Shown: piece after piece, positions 29,072 to 37,429 of the stretch
Layout: the number at the start of each line of letters is the position of its first letter
How positions within the stretch are numbered: position 1 is the stretch's first letter
The notes under the pieces: model-generated
Database searches by the model: none
What the model saw: the letters and a program-made list of their open reading frames with translations, nothing else
What the model was told of the DNA's origin: nothing
Source of the DNA: Colwellia psychrerythraea 34H
GTDB taxonomy: Bacteria > Pseudomonadota > Gammaproteobacteria > Enterobacterales > Alteromonadaceae
Assembly (NCBI RefSeq): GCF_000012325.1
Contig: NC_003910.7
Coordinates: 5,084,001 to 5,148,000, forward strand
Length of the DNA stretch: 64,000 nucleotides
Direction: 5' to 3'
Position numbers and translations under genes: made by a program

Positions 29072-30184
29072 TTAAAAGTTATAGGCTAGATGCTGATGAA
29101 ACCTAACCATCATTTCTTCTTTAGTCGGGTCTATTTCAAGTTCTACTGCCATTAACTGTATTGCTTGCTCTATTTGATTTAAAAATCGACCAAAGCCATG
29201 GCTACTATTATTTTCAGGTGTTGCGACAAAGACTAACTGAACATTATCAGTCAGCTCAGCTGCATTCCATTTACTCACAATACCGCATGGACTTTGCTCA
29301 GGGTTATACCCTAACATTTGCAACTCACCCACTCTAGATACGATCTCATGAATACTGTATCTAACAATAGGTACTAGCCCATTGGCAATCAACGCACCAT
29401 TGTTTAGATTATAGCGCTTTGCCGCCATAGTAAAAACATCCGTTAGATACATATACAAAGGGTTGTAAGGATCTTTAGAATTACTATCGATTTCTACTTG
29501 TTGCAATAACTCATTACTGATATTCAAGGTAACAACAGCATAATTCATGGCACTATGGTAACTTGGTACCGTCACTTTTTGGCTAGCATAGCGTTTATTA
29601 ATCTCACGCAATTTATGCGCTTGAGTAATGGTGCAACCTTTATTCTTAGCAAACAGATCGTAAGTCAAATGTTGATGATCTCGCAAACGCACATCGCTTT
29701 TATCGAGTTTAATTTTTTCACAAAATTTTTCCACCACTTGGCTGATTTTACTATGAAAATTAGCAGCATTAACTCTAATTTCATTACCCGTTGCTAAAAA
29801 GAGTAAACACACTTTCTTCGCTCTTTTACTCCCATCAAAAAACGATTTTTTAAGATGATGGCTCTCAGGGTTGTAATAAAATAAAATTTGCTGATTAGTT
29901 TGCCATTGATGCATTTCTTGGCTGTACCTTACGCGCGCGAGTTTGTCATTGGCTATAAACTGACAATTCTCTAGCTCTATTTCTTCAGTCAATTCAAAAA
30001 ACAATGCCGATAATTGCTGATAAAAATCATAATATGGCTGTGGCTTTAAATCGCTGTATTTTCCTGAAAATTGCTGAAACAGTTCATCGGTCAAGGTAAA
30101 CTCGGCTAGAATATATTGATTATCGCGCACATTACCAGGTAAGTAAGCTTTGTGAGCGGCACTTCGTTTTCTAATAATTGACAT
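29072..30184 (-). CDS. Unknown protein with an internal duplication (possibly DUF3083)
   Basis: 370 residues without signal peptide or membrane segment. The two halves look like diverged copies. The first (about 26-185) runs from LAEFTLTDELFQQF through CQFIANDKLARVRYS and VCLLFLATGNE to RLRDHQHLTYDLF. The second (about 215-370) runs from YAVVTLNISNELLQQV through GALIANGLVPIVRYS and VQLVFVATPEN to RFHQHLAYNF. I think this may be DUF3083, known from Shewanella-like genomes, but cannot confirm it. The start at 30184 is set by AGGGA with 6-7 nt spacing. It ends 20 bp from the convergent response regulator. The function is unknown. Confidence 0.65.
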   Translation of the reverse strand: MSIIRKRSAAHKAYLPGNVRDNQYILAEFTLTDELFQQFSGKYSDLKPQPYYDFYQQLSALFFELTEEIELENCQFIANDKLARVRYSQEMHQWQTNQQILFYYNPESHHLKKSFFDGSKRAKKVCLLFLATGNEIRVNAANFHSKISQVVEKFCEKIKLDKSDVRLRDHQHLTYDLFAKNKGCTITQAHKLREINKRYASQKVTVPSYHSAMNYAVVTLNISNELLQQVEIDSNSKDPYNPLYMYLTDVFTMAAKRYNLNNGALIANGLVPIVRYSIHEIVSRVGELQMLGYNPEQSPCGIVSKWNAAELTDNVQLVFVATPENNSSHGFGRFLNQIEQAIQLMAVELEIDPTKEEMMVRFHQHLAYNF

Positions 30185-30303
30185 GTTCATCCCTAACGTT
30201 GTTAACCTTTTAAGTTAAGCACAGTATAATGAGCAAGAATGAAGCTTTTGTGACGTAAAGATGTCACTAATATGACAAGCATTTACCCGTAAAAGGACCT
30301 AAT

Positions 30304-30522
30304 TTGTTAAACGATCAACAAGCCCTGATTGAAGCTATTAATCAAACGATGCCTTTTGGTAAATATGCTGGTAGAAAATTATTACAATTACCTGAACCGT
30401 ATCTGGTTTGGTTTCATAGCAAAGGTTTTCCTGAAGGAAAATTAGGACAACAATTAGCCTTGATGTATGAAGTGAAGCTCAATGGTTTAGAAACCATGCT
30501 GCAACCTTTATTACGTACGTAA
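30304..30522 (+). CDS. DUF3820 family small protein (TTG start)
   Basis: 72-residue protein. The core MPFGKYAGRKLLQLPEPYLVWFHSKGFPEGKLG matches the DUF3820 family, sometimes called a putative quorum-sensing-regulated virulence factor; the function is unproven. The start codon appears to be TTG, supported by AAAGGA seven bases upstream; the first ATG would remove 14 residues. It stands alone between a minus-strand unknown gene and a repeat element that begins at its stop codon. Confidence 0.78.
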   Translation: MLNDQQALIEAINQTMPFGKYAGRKLLQLPEPYLVWFHSKGFPEGKLGQQLALMYEVKLNGLETMLQPLLRT

Positions 30523-30716
30523 CCTGAACTCTGCTTAATAAATATTTCTCTAGCCGCCATTTTTACTAACTTCTTTGTTAAATCCACTTGCAATAGGCCA
30601 GCTATTGACGCGTAAATTTGCCTCGAATTAAGAAAAAATATCAAGCTAGATATATTGAAATTATTTACGTCATATAATTCATGAGCTTAACTATCACTTA
30701 AACAGAGTTCAGCTTA
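30521..30716. mobile_element. MITE-like element with AACCTGAACTCTG ends, copy 1
   Basis: The left end AACCTGAACTCTG and right end CAGAGTTCAGCTT form inverted repeats about 196 bp apart. The same terminal sequence bounds the element at 57928-58157, and parts of the interior (GCCAGCTATT, then TTTGCCT) are recognisable there in reverse. It starts at the last bases of the DUF3820 gene and is non-coding. Confidence 0.55.
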
Positions 30717-31160
30717 CTTAATAACTTAAAATACAGATTGTTTCTCAAATAATTTTTTTTAACGGCTCCTAGTCAATAGTAAAAACCTTTTTTAGAGTAA
30801 TTTTGTCTATCAAGTTAGCTCTTTATTATCTATCGCAATAACGTTTTATCATGATGCGCAGCTAACAAATTGTTTTGCCAAGGCAAACTTTCATGATAAA
30901 AATTTGCCTACCATTTTTCCTTACTTTATCTTTTTCTCTCCTCTTTAAAATTACATTTTTTCACTTGCATCACTACAAAAAATCCTCTTAAATGACTCGT
31001 CGATTGATGAAATTTCATACTACTTTCAGATAAGATAGAATTCGATAGTCGACCACTCTGTAGTCTTAAGTAATAAATTCTCTCAGGTAAACGAGGGACA
31101 CTAAATTTGTTTATTAATTGATTTGTCAAATAATTACGAAATTTTTATAAGGTGGAATAA
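30717..31160. other. Leader region of rmf with a 58-bp inverted-repeat structure
   Basis: AT-rich 440-bp stretch. Positions 30844-30901 form an inverted repeat (TTTTATCATGA / TCATGATAAAA) that encloses a small hairpin TTTGCCAAGGCAAA. No protein is credible here; it must contain the rmf promoter. Confidence 0.5.
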
Positions 31161-31334
31161 ATGAAAAGACAAAAAAGGGATAAATTAGGTAGAGCGCATT
31201 CTAACGGATATCAGGCTGGCCTTGGCGGCAAAACTAAGGAGCAGTGTCCTTATCAAAATATTGATGCTAAATCGCAATGGCTTGGTGGTTGGCGAGACGC
31301 CATAAGTGATAGAAATTTGGGGTTATTTAAATAG
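31161..31334 (+). CDS. rmf: Ribosome modulation factor RMF
   Basis: 57-residue protein that dimerises 70S ribosomes into inactive 100S particles in stationary phase. Its sequence (MKRQKRDKLGRAHSNGYQAG, then a stretch ending in SQWLGGWRDAISDR) is almost superimposable on E. coli RMF, including the basic N-terminus, CPYQ and SQWLGGWR. AAGGTGG lies 6-8 bases before the ATG. Its small size makes it easy to miss in ORF screens. It is monocistronic with a long AT-rich leader, and a short hairpin follows. Confidence 0.95.
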   Translation: MKRQKRDKLGRAHSNGYQAGLGGKTKEQCPYQNIDAKSQWLGGWRDAISDRNLGLFK

Positions 31335-31349
31335 AAATCAACTGAAGAC

Positions 31350-31381
31350 TTTATCCCCGAATCTTAACGATTGGGGATAAA
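31350..31381 (+). terminator. Possible terminator of rmf
   Basis: Stem TTTATCCCC-GAATC / GATT-GGGGATAAA, 15 bp after the rmf stop. The following sequence has only a weak T content. Confidence 0.45.
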
Positions 31382-31397
31382 TATTATCAATAAACTG

Positions 31398-31417
31398 AGC
31401 TATAGCAAGCGGATTAA
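31398..31417. repeat. 20-bp dispersed repeat, copy 1 (next to hemN stop)
   Basis: AGCTATAGCAAGCGGATTAA. It recurs with one mismatch at 39807-39826, directly behind proB. Too short to classify. Confidence 0.5.
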
Positions 31418-32788
31418 TTAAATCACTCGAGAAAAACGTTGCTGATTAACATGCTTTTTCATGTAAGCATCAAAGCTCATACAAATGATACGAATTAATA
31501 AGCGGGCTTTTTGCTCTACCTTAATATGTTGAGCATTATTTTCTACTAAACCATCGTCAATAAAGGTATTTAATAATGGTAAGTCTTCAGCAAAATATTC
31601 ATCAAAATCAATATTGTATTTTTCACTAATGACTTGTTTATCTAAATACAAGTTACACATCAATTCTTGAATAACTTCACCACGTAAAATGTCGTCTTCA
31701 GATAAGCTTACGCCTTTGATTTGGGCATGCTGTTTTTCTGTTATTGCTTGGTAATATTCTTTCAAATCTTTTATATTCTGGCTAAAACTATTACCAATAG
31801 AGCTAATTGATGATACGCCTAAGCCTAATAAGTCACAGCCACCTTTAGTAGTGTATCCTTGGAAGTTACGATGCAAGGTACCATCACTTTGCGCTATCGC
31901 TAATTCATCATTTGGTTTAGCAAAATGATCCATACCGATAAAGTCATAACCAAAGTCACAAAGCGTTTCTATGGCTAATTTCATCAAGGCAAACTTTTCT
32001 TGTGTACTAGGTAACCATTCATCACGTAATTTACGCTGTGCGGCAAAACGGCTTGGTATATGGGCGTAACTAAATAGAGAGATACGGTCAACATCCCACT
32101 CATGGGCTTTTACTAACGTTTTAGTGAAATTCTCAAGCGTTTGATGCGGTAAGCCATAAATAAGATCAATATTAATAGATTTAAAGCCAACCTCTTTGGC
32201 GTGCTGAATAAAGTCACCAATGAACTCTGTTGACTGCACACGATTAATAGCTTGTTGTACTTTTAAATCAAGATCTTGCACACCTAAACTTAAGCGATTG
32301 AAACCTAAAGAATATAAATGCTCAGCTAAGTCCATCTCAATTTCACGAGGATCAATTTCAATACTCATTTCTAGTTCATCCGAGAAATTAAATTTCTCTT
32401 TTAATAAAGAAACAAGTTGAGTAATTTGCGGGTGAGTTAAAAAGCTGGGTGTACCACCGCCCCAATGCAGTTGCTTAACGGTATACTCTTCAAACAAGGG
32501 TGCCTGTAGTGCTATTTCTTGCGCTAAATATTCAAGGTAAGTATCTGCTTTTCCACGATGACGAGTAATAACTTTATTACAACCACAGTAATAACAAAGT
32601 GTATGACAAAATGGGATATGCACATAAAGTGACAATTCACGGTTTTGCGAGTTTTCTATCGCTTTGATAAAGTCCTCATGTTTAAAATTATCATGAAACT
32701 CTAACGCTGTTGGATAAGAGGTGTATCTTGGTCCGCTGGTGTTATATTTATTTAATAGCGCATTATCGAAGAATTGACTTACTTTCAT
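31418..32788 (-). CDS. hemN: Oxygen-independent coproporphyrinogen III oxidase
   Basis: Radical-SAM enzyme of heme synthesis used under low oxygen. The 456 residues match HemN. The 4Fe-4S/SAM motif CxxxCxxC is in YVHIPFCHTLCYYCGCNK, and the next blocks (LHWGGGTPSFL, EIDPREI, RLSLGVQDLD, DLIYGLPHQT, GMDHFAKP) follow the family order. The ribosome site is weak. A partial FNR-like half-site lies about 60 bp upstream. It is followed on the opposite side by rmf; upstream on the same strand are the DUF2489 gene and yihI, a neighbourhood also seen in Vibrio. Confidence 0.95.
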   Translation of the reverse strand: MKVSQFFDNALLNKYNTSGPRYTSYPTALEFHDNFKHEDFIKAIENSQNRELSLYVHIPFCHTLCYYCGCNKVITRHRGKADTYLEYLAQEIALQAPLFEEYTVKQLHWGGGTPSFLTHPQITQLVSLLKEKFNFSDELEMSIEIDPREIEMDLAEHLYSLGFNRLSLGVQDLDLKVQQAINRVQSTEFIGDFIQHAKEVGFKSINIDLIYGLPHQTLENFTKTLVKAHEWDVDRISLFSYAHIPSRFAAQRKLRDEWLPSTQEKFALMKLAIETLCDFGYDFIGMDHFAKPNDELAIAQSDGTLHRNFQGYTTKGGCDLLGLGVSSISSIGNSFSQNIKDLKEYYQAITEKQHAQIKGVSLSEDDILRGEVIQELMCNLYLDKQVISEKYNIDFDEYFAEDLPLLNTFIDDGLVENNAQHIKVEQKARLLIRIICMSFDAYMKKHVNQQRFSRVI

Positions 32789-32848
32789 ATTTTCATACCG
32801 TTTTATTTAGTGAACGAAAATATTATAGCCTTTTATAATTTGTACGCA

Positions 32849-32862
32849 TTGATCAAGCGCAA
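32849..32862. promoter_or_regulatory. Possible degenerate FNR-type site upstream of hemN
   Basis: TTGATCAAGCGCAA has one full half-site of the FNR consensus TTGATNNNNATCAA and three of five bases in the other. hemN genes are commonly FNR-controlled. The match alone is weak. Confidence 0.3.
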
Positions 32863-32912
32863 CAACAGACCTTAATAAGATCTGTTATTGAAATGAAGGC
32901 CTACTGTTGGCG

Positions 32913-33401
32913 CTAAGGAGTTAAAAGAGTAATTTGCTCAGTAGTGAATTGAAAAAGCTTATCCAAATCAATCACAACCTCGTCATGCCTTTTATTTAAC
33001 GCTGTTATACGTTGATAATCTTCACGCATACGCTCTTTTTTCGTTAGCGTTTTACGTGCATCTAGAATTGAAAGGCTTTTAATTTCTTCATATAAGCCAA
33101 AGATACCCGGAAATTTATCAGACATTTCCGTCAATGTTTTCAATGAAGACAACAATACCGACAAACGCCAGCATCCTTCATCAAATTCACATTGCTCTTC
33201 CTGCATAGCACGTGTAATTAATAACACACTATCAAGTACTTTTTTATCGTGCTTATTAAGCGCTAGCTCTTGTGCCTGTTTTGCTTGTGCTTGTTGTTCT
33301 TTTTGCCGCGCTACTTGTTTTAATAACTTACCTGCATAAAATGCTAAGGCAAGTACAATAATAACGCCAAACAACAAAGCATAAAGCCAAAAATCACTCA
33401 T
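32913..33401 (-). CDS. DUF2489 membrane-anchored protein
   Basis: 162 residues with one N-terminal membrane helix (about 5-24), then a charged, largely helical cytoplasmic part rich in Lys/Glu/Gln. The family assignment (DUF2489) rests on the ITRAMQEEQCEFDEGCWRLS region and on the position between yihI and hemN, as in Vibrio and relatives. The function is unknown. It starts 5 bp after yihI ends, so the two are likely co-transcribed. Confidence 0.75.
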   Translation of the reverse strand: MSDFWLYALLFGVIIVLALAFYAGKLLKQVARQKEQQAQAKQAQELALNKHDKKVLDSVLLITRAMQEEQCEFDEGCWRLSVLLSSLKTLTEMSDKFPGIFGLYEEIKSLSILDARKTLTKKERMREDYQRITALNKRHDEVVIDLDKLFQFTTEQITLLTP

Positions 33402-33406
33402 TGATG

Positions 33407-34033
33407 TTACTCTTTCTCTTCAAAATCTGAAAAGTTAGGGCGATCTAGTTTATCCCATAAGTCATCTTCGCTATCACTGATGTTAGATTCATCACTTGCG
33501 TCTTCATCTTCATCTAGACCCAATTCTGCAGATAATGCTTGATGACGTTCCATTTTCTCATTGTAGTAGTCAACTTCTTGCTCTGTTAAAGCAATATCGT
33601 CTTCTTGTTTAGCTAAAATACTTTGTAACAACTCATCTTGCTCAATAGCATCAAGCTCTTGTTCAGCAGACAATTCAACCTTCGTATTCTCAACAACAGT
33701 ATTTTCAACAAAACGCACAGCCGCGATAGGTGCTGATTTCTGGCTGTCTTGTTTCGCTTTTGCTTGCTTAGATTTTTCTGCTTTAGCTTTTTCGGCTTTA
33801 GTAATTATTTTACCTAAAACAATCGGCGTTTTATTACCAAGGCGCGGATCTTTATTGCCCCCTTGCTGATTATTATCAGTTTGCTCTGGCATTGCTTCTT
33901 TTTGACGATTTCCCGCCACCTTACCCGTTGTTTTACGGGTACGCTTCTCAACTTTTTCTAATTCTTGCTTACTTAACTTAGGTTTAGCTGTCGGTGCTCC
34001 ACCTGGTTTTCTAGATTTTTTTGAACGAGACAT
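33407..34033 (-). CDS. yihI: Der GTPase-activating protein YihI
   Basis: Activator of the ribosome-assembly GTPase Der. The 208 residues have the typical composition: a very basic N-terminus (MSRSKKSRKPGGAP, KRTRKTTGK), the conserved DPRLGNKTPIVLG segment (about 62-74), a Lys/Ala-rich linker, and a strongly acidic C-terminal half (ELGLDEDEDASDESN, then SDSEDDLWDKLDRP). It lies upstream of the DUF2489 gene and hemN, consistent with E. coli synteny. It is longer than E. coli YihI (169), mostly in the linker. Confidence 0.88.
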   Translation of the reverse strand: MSRSKKSRKPGGAPTAKPKLSKQELEKVEKRTRKTTGKVAGNRQKEAMPEQTDNNQQGGNKDPRLGNKTPIVLGKIITKAEKAKAEKSKQAKAKQDSQKSAPIAAVRFVENTVVENTKVELSAEQELDAIEQDELLQSILAKQEDDIALTEQEVDYYNEKMERHQALSAELGLDEDEDASDESNISDSEDDLWDKLDRPNFSDFEEKE

Positions 34034-34116
34034 AGATACAGTTACTTTTTTACTAATAATGTCAGCTATTTTACGTTATTAATGGCTTAAAAACCTTAAA
34101 AAGCAGAAAAAAGACA

Positions 34117-34146
34117 CAAAAAAAGCGCCAATTGGCGCTTTTTTAT
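34117..34146 (-). terminator. Terminator after the small unknown gene
   Basis: Perfect palindromic stem AAAAAAGCGCCAA / TTGGCGCTTTTTT with flanking A/T runs. It lies 12-40 bp after the stop codon of the minus-strand gene at 34158 and upstream of yihI. Confidence 0.8.
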
Positions 34147-34157
34147 GTCTCATTAAC

Positions 34158-34415
34158 TTAAAGACGAATTTTAATCTTTGGGTGAGTATTGATTTCTCCC
34201 CCTTTAGAGATCACAGCGATATTATCATTACAGCTTAGTACTGCCACATGAGTATCGTGAACGTCTCTTATAAAGCTAAGCTTATAGCCAAATTGCGCTA
34301 AGCTACTGGCAGCAAATTTTTGCGCCAATGTTAAACTTTCCCAAAGTTTATCTGTATCGCCCAACACTTCTTGCCGGCGCTCCAACAGATCTTCTCTTTG
34401 CATTGCTGCAGCCAT
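34158..34415 (-). CDS. Small unknown protein (85 aa)
   Basis: 85 residues, mixed charge, no signal peptide or membrane helix. The N-terminal half is helical (REDLLERRQEVLGDTDKLWE) and the C-terminal half beta-rich with one Cys (HVAVLSCNDNIAVISKGGEI), ending in a basic tail. I do not recognise a family. It is supported as a real gene by a strong ribosome site (GGGAGGGG) at good spacing and by its own terminator. It is transcribed ahead of yihI but separated from it by that terminator. Confidence 0.7.
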   Translation of the reverse strand: MAAAMQREDLLERRQEVLGDTDKLWESLTLAQKFAASSLAQFGYKLSFIRDVHDTHVAVLSCNDNIAVISKGGEINTHPKIKIRL

Positions 34416-34470
34416 AATTTCCCCTCCCTAGACCAATTATGATTTAGATAAGTTTTTATTTATTATTATT

Positions 34471-34494
34471 AGTATTAGTATTAGTATTAGTATT
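34471..34494. repeat. Hexamer microsatellite (AGTATT)x4
   Basis: Four exact tandem AGTATT units in the divergent promoter region between the small unknown gene and tesB. The length could vary by slippage. Confidence 0.75.
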
Positions 34495-34609
34495 AATACT
34501 ATTTTGAATGAAATTTAACCTACTTTACATGTAACATCAATAGCGATTACACTGTTACCTTAAATTAGTTGGTTTATAACCACATAGTCTTTGATATATA
34601 AGGTAAAAA

Positions 34610-35467
34610 ATGACACGTGTATTAGATGAATTATCAGCGTTATTAAAACTAGAAGTCATTGAACAAGGCATCTATCGAGGACAAAGCCAAGATTTAGGTT
34701 ATAAAGCTCTCTTTGGTGGTCAAGTTATGGGCCAAGCACTTTCGGCGGCTCAAGAAACAATTGCCGCTAATCGCTTTGTTCATTCGCTACATTCTTATTT
34801 TTTACGCCCTGGTGACGCTAGCTTACCCGTTGTTTATGAAGTAGAAGTCATTCGTGATGGTTCGAGTTTTAGTACCCGTAGAGTGCAAGCGGTGCAAAAT
34901 GGTAAAGCCATCTTTTATATGACCGCATCTTTTCAACATGCTGAAACAGGCTTTGATCACCAAGATACCATGCCTACTGTAGCGGCTCCCGAAGATCTTC
35001 CCTCATTTACCGATTATATAAAAGCCAACCAAGACTATATACCTAAGTCATTACGCGAAAAGTTTTTAGCTGAAAAGCCTATTGATGTTCGTCCTGTTCA
35101 ACAATATAACTGGTTGCAACCAAAGCCTACAGATTCTGTAAGCCAAATGTGGATAAAGGCCAATGGCGATTTACCTGATGATTTAGGTATACACACCTAT
35201 ATGTTAGCTTACACGTCAGATTTTCATTTTTTACCAACAGCATTACTGCCTCATGGCGCCAGTCATTGGCAACCAAACTTCCAAATTGCCACCATAGATC
35301 ACGCTATGTGGTTTCATCGCCCATTTCGCTTTGATGATTGGTTACTTTATTGTATGGATAGTCCGTCTGCGAGTAATGGTCGCGGGCTAGTGCGAGGTCA
35401 AATATATAATCGTCAGGGAGAGTTAGTCGCGTCTACCATGCAGGAAGGTGTAATTAGGCAACGCTAG
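34610..35467 (+). CDS. tesB: Acyl-CoA thioesterase II
   Basis: Hydrolyses acyl-CoA to free fatty acid and CoA. The 285 residues form a double hot-dog fold like E. coli TesB (286). Recognisable blocks are YRGQSQDLGYKALFGGQVMG, FVHSLHSYFLRPGD, and the C-terminal DHAMWFHRPF(R)FDDWLLY with the catalytic Asp, followed by GRGLVRGQIYNRQGELVAS with the conserved C-terminal Gln. AAGGT precedes the ATG. It is monocistronic, divergent from the small unknown gene. Confidence 0.94.
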   Translation: MTRVLDELSALLKLEVIEQGIYRGQSQDLGYKALFGGQVMGQALSAAQETIAANRFVHSLHSYFLRPGDASLPVVYEVEVIRDGSSFSTRRVQAVQNGKAIFYMTASFQHAETGFDHQDTMPTVAAPEDLPSFTDYIKANQDYIPKSLREKFLAEKPIDVRPVQQYNWLQPKPTDSVSQMWIKANGDLPDDLGIHTYMLAYTSDFHFLPTALLPHGASHWQPNFQIATIDHAMWFHRPFRFDDWLLYCMDSPSASNGRGLVRGQIYNRQGELVASTMQEGVIRQR

Positions 35468-35549
35468 CGATAGCTATTAGTCATATGGTTATAAATTTAT
35501 AGCCATATGACTTTTTAGATTACTTAGTTTGCAGTCAAGTTAATGACAG

Positions 35550-36101
35550 CTATTTAGCACCTGTTCTTTTTTCTAATGCTTTACGTTTTTCAACCGCTAG
35601 AGAAGTAACTCTCGCTTTTAATACCGGCTCTAAACCTAACATAAAATACACTTCAGCCATTAAAAATAATGGTCCGATTAGAAACTGGCTCAAATCATCA
35701 ACAAAAGCCGGTTTGGCTTTTTCATAATAATGACCAATAAACTGAATAATCCAACCAACAACGAATAAACCTAGTGCGATATAAATCAAACCTGCTGTGC
35801 CACTCAATAATTGCGCAATAAACAAGTTAATTAAAATGTATATCAGCATGCCCAATGCCAATAAACGATGCAAAAAAATATAATAAATAGCGACAACAGA
35901 AAAAATAGGCATTGCTAAGGTATAGTGCAAAGTCACTTGAGCACTAAAAACATCATCCAGGGTTATTTCAAAGGCAATAGTACTCAACATCAGTGTTACG
36001 GCTAACACTATCAAAGGGACGCCAACAAAATGGGTGTTGATGTTTTTCTGATTCAAATGCACACTTTTATAACGCGCTAGTTGCTCTTCAATTGACTTCA
36101 T
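35550..36101 (-). CDS. Mpo1-like (DUF962) membrane protein
   Basis: 183 residues with five or so membrane segments. Conserved features of the Mpo1/YGL010w family are present: the N-terminal YKSVHLNQKNINTHFVGVP with two His, and GHYYEKAKPAFVDDLSQFLIGP. Yeast Mpo1 is an iron-dependent dioxygenase of 2-hydroxy fatty acids; whether the bacterial protein does this is unknown. It ends 82 bp from the convergent tesB and lies 14 bp downstream of the mechanosensitive channel gene, so the two probably share a transcript. Confidence 0.82.
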   Translation of the reverse strand: MKSIEEQLARYKSVHLNQKNINTHFVGVPLIVLAVTLMLSTIAFEITLDDVFSAQVTLHYTLAMPIFSVVAIYYIFLHRLLALGMLIYILINLFIAQLLSGTAGLIYIALGLFVVGWIIQFIGHYYEKAKPAFVDDLSQFLIGPLFLMAEVYFMLGLEPVLKARVTSLAVEKRKALEKRTGAK

Positions 36102-36115
36102 TTAAGTACTCTATG

Positions 36116-37369
36116 TTATGAATTCTGTTGCCAGTCATGTCCACTAGGATGTTGAAAAACACGCAAATCAAACTGTGGTGCTATGGCAAAAAGGTGATCA
36201 AAGATATCAGCTTGGATTGTCTCGTAAGCAAGCCAATCAGTGGTGTTAGCAAAACAGTAAATTTCCAATGGCAAGCCAGTTTGCGTGGCGGTTAACTGCC
36301 TCACCATACACGTAAGATCATTACGAATATGACTATTTTGTTGTAAGTACTTGGTAATATAAGCTCGAAAAGTTCCTATGTTAGTCAGTTGTCGACTATT
36401 TAAAGAAGTAAACGATTGGGTGATCTCACCGCTGTTGTGGCCGTGTTCGCTCTGTGCCAGCTCTTGCTTTTTATCACTAAGGTAATCTTGTAATAAATAC
36501 GCATTAGTCAGTTGGTTTATTTTTTCAGCACTACAGAAATCAATACTAGCAATATCAATAATAATGGTACGCTTAATCCGTCGTGCGCCGGTATGATACA
36601 TATTGCGCCAGTTTTTAAAGGAATCACTAATCAGCGCGTAAGTAGGTACTGTGGTAATGGTTTTATCAAAATTTTCTATTTTCACCGTACTTAGACCTAT
36701 TTCTAGCACATCGCCATCGGCACCATATTTGGGTAACTCAACCCAGTCGCCAGCAACAACCATTCTATTCGCTGATATTTGAATACTAGCAACCAAACCT
36801 TTAATGGTGTCTTGAAAAACTAACAAGAGTACCGCGGTCAAAGCACCTAAACCACTTAATAGATAAACCGGTGAGCGGTCAATGATAAGCGAAATAATGA
36901 TAATACTGGTCACTAAATATAAAGCTAATTTAATGATTTGAATAATAGCGCTTAACGGTAAAAACCGTTGCTTGGCACTTTCTTTATAGATGCTTCGACT
37001 GACATTAAGTAAGGCGCTAATACAACGTGAAATTTGAAAAGTAAGTAACACTTTACTCAATAAAATGAGTAAAGTACTGGCAATACTGGTGGTTTCTAAG
37101 ATAAGTGGCGTTAAGAAGAGCATTAATACTAGCGGTAGTAGTAAAGCCATTCGACTGAGCACGCCATGCTCCATCAATGCATCATCCCAGGTATTTTTAC
37201 TATTAATAATGATCTTATTCATCAAACCTAAGACTTGATGTTTCGCAATATAATAACTTAGGCTAGAAATCAACAAAATCATACCAATACCGACAGCAGT
37301 TGCGCTACTGGCTAAATATTTCGAGCTGATACCTTGCTCACTCAACCAAATACTGATCAGTTCATTCAT
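36116..37369 (-). CDS. ybdG: YbdG/MscM-type mechanosensitive channel
   Basis: Small-conductance mechanosensitive channel of the MscS superfamily, in the inner membrane. The 417 residues align closely with E. coli YbdG (415). There are five N-terminal membrane segments, the pore-lining helix region LSGLGALTAVLLLVFQDTIK, the beta domain GDWVELPKYGADGDVLEIGL, and the C-terminal QADIFDHLFAIAPQFDLRVF. AGGAG precedes the ATG. It is followed by the Mpo1-like gene and preceded, 60 bp upstream on the same strand, by an acyltransferase gene, suggesting a membrane-related operon. Confidence 0.92.
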   Translation of the reverse strand: MNELISIWLSEQGISSKYLASSATAVGIGMILLISSLSYYIAKHQVLGLMNKIIINSKNTWDDALMEHGVLSRMALLLPLVLMLFLTPLILETTSIASTLLILLSKVLLTFQISRCISALLNVSRSIYKESAKQRFLPLSAIIQIIKLALYLVTSIIIISLIIDRSPVYLLSGLGALTAVLLLVFQDTIKGLVASIQISANRMVVAGDWVELPKYGADGDVLEIGLSTVKIENFDKTITTVPTYALISDSFKNWRNMYHTGARRIKRTIIIDIASIDFCSAEKINQLTNAYLLQDYLSDKKQELAQSEHGHNSGEITQSFTSLNSRQLTNIGTFRAYITKYLQQNSHIRNDLTCMVRQLTATQTGLPLEIYCFANTTDWLAYETIQADIFDHLFAIAPQFDLRVFQHPSGHDWQQNS

Positions 37370-37429
37370 ACACTTCTCCTGTCATCTTATTGGTGAGGGG
37401 CTTAGCTCAGGGACATTCCGCATTTAAAA

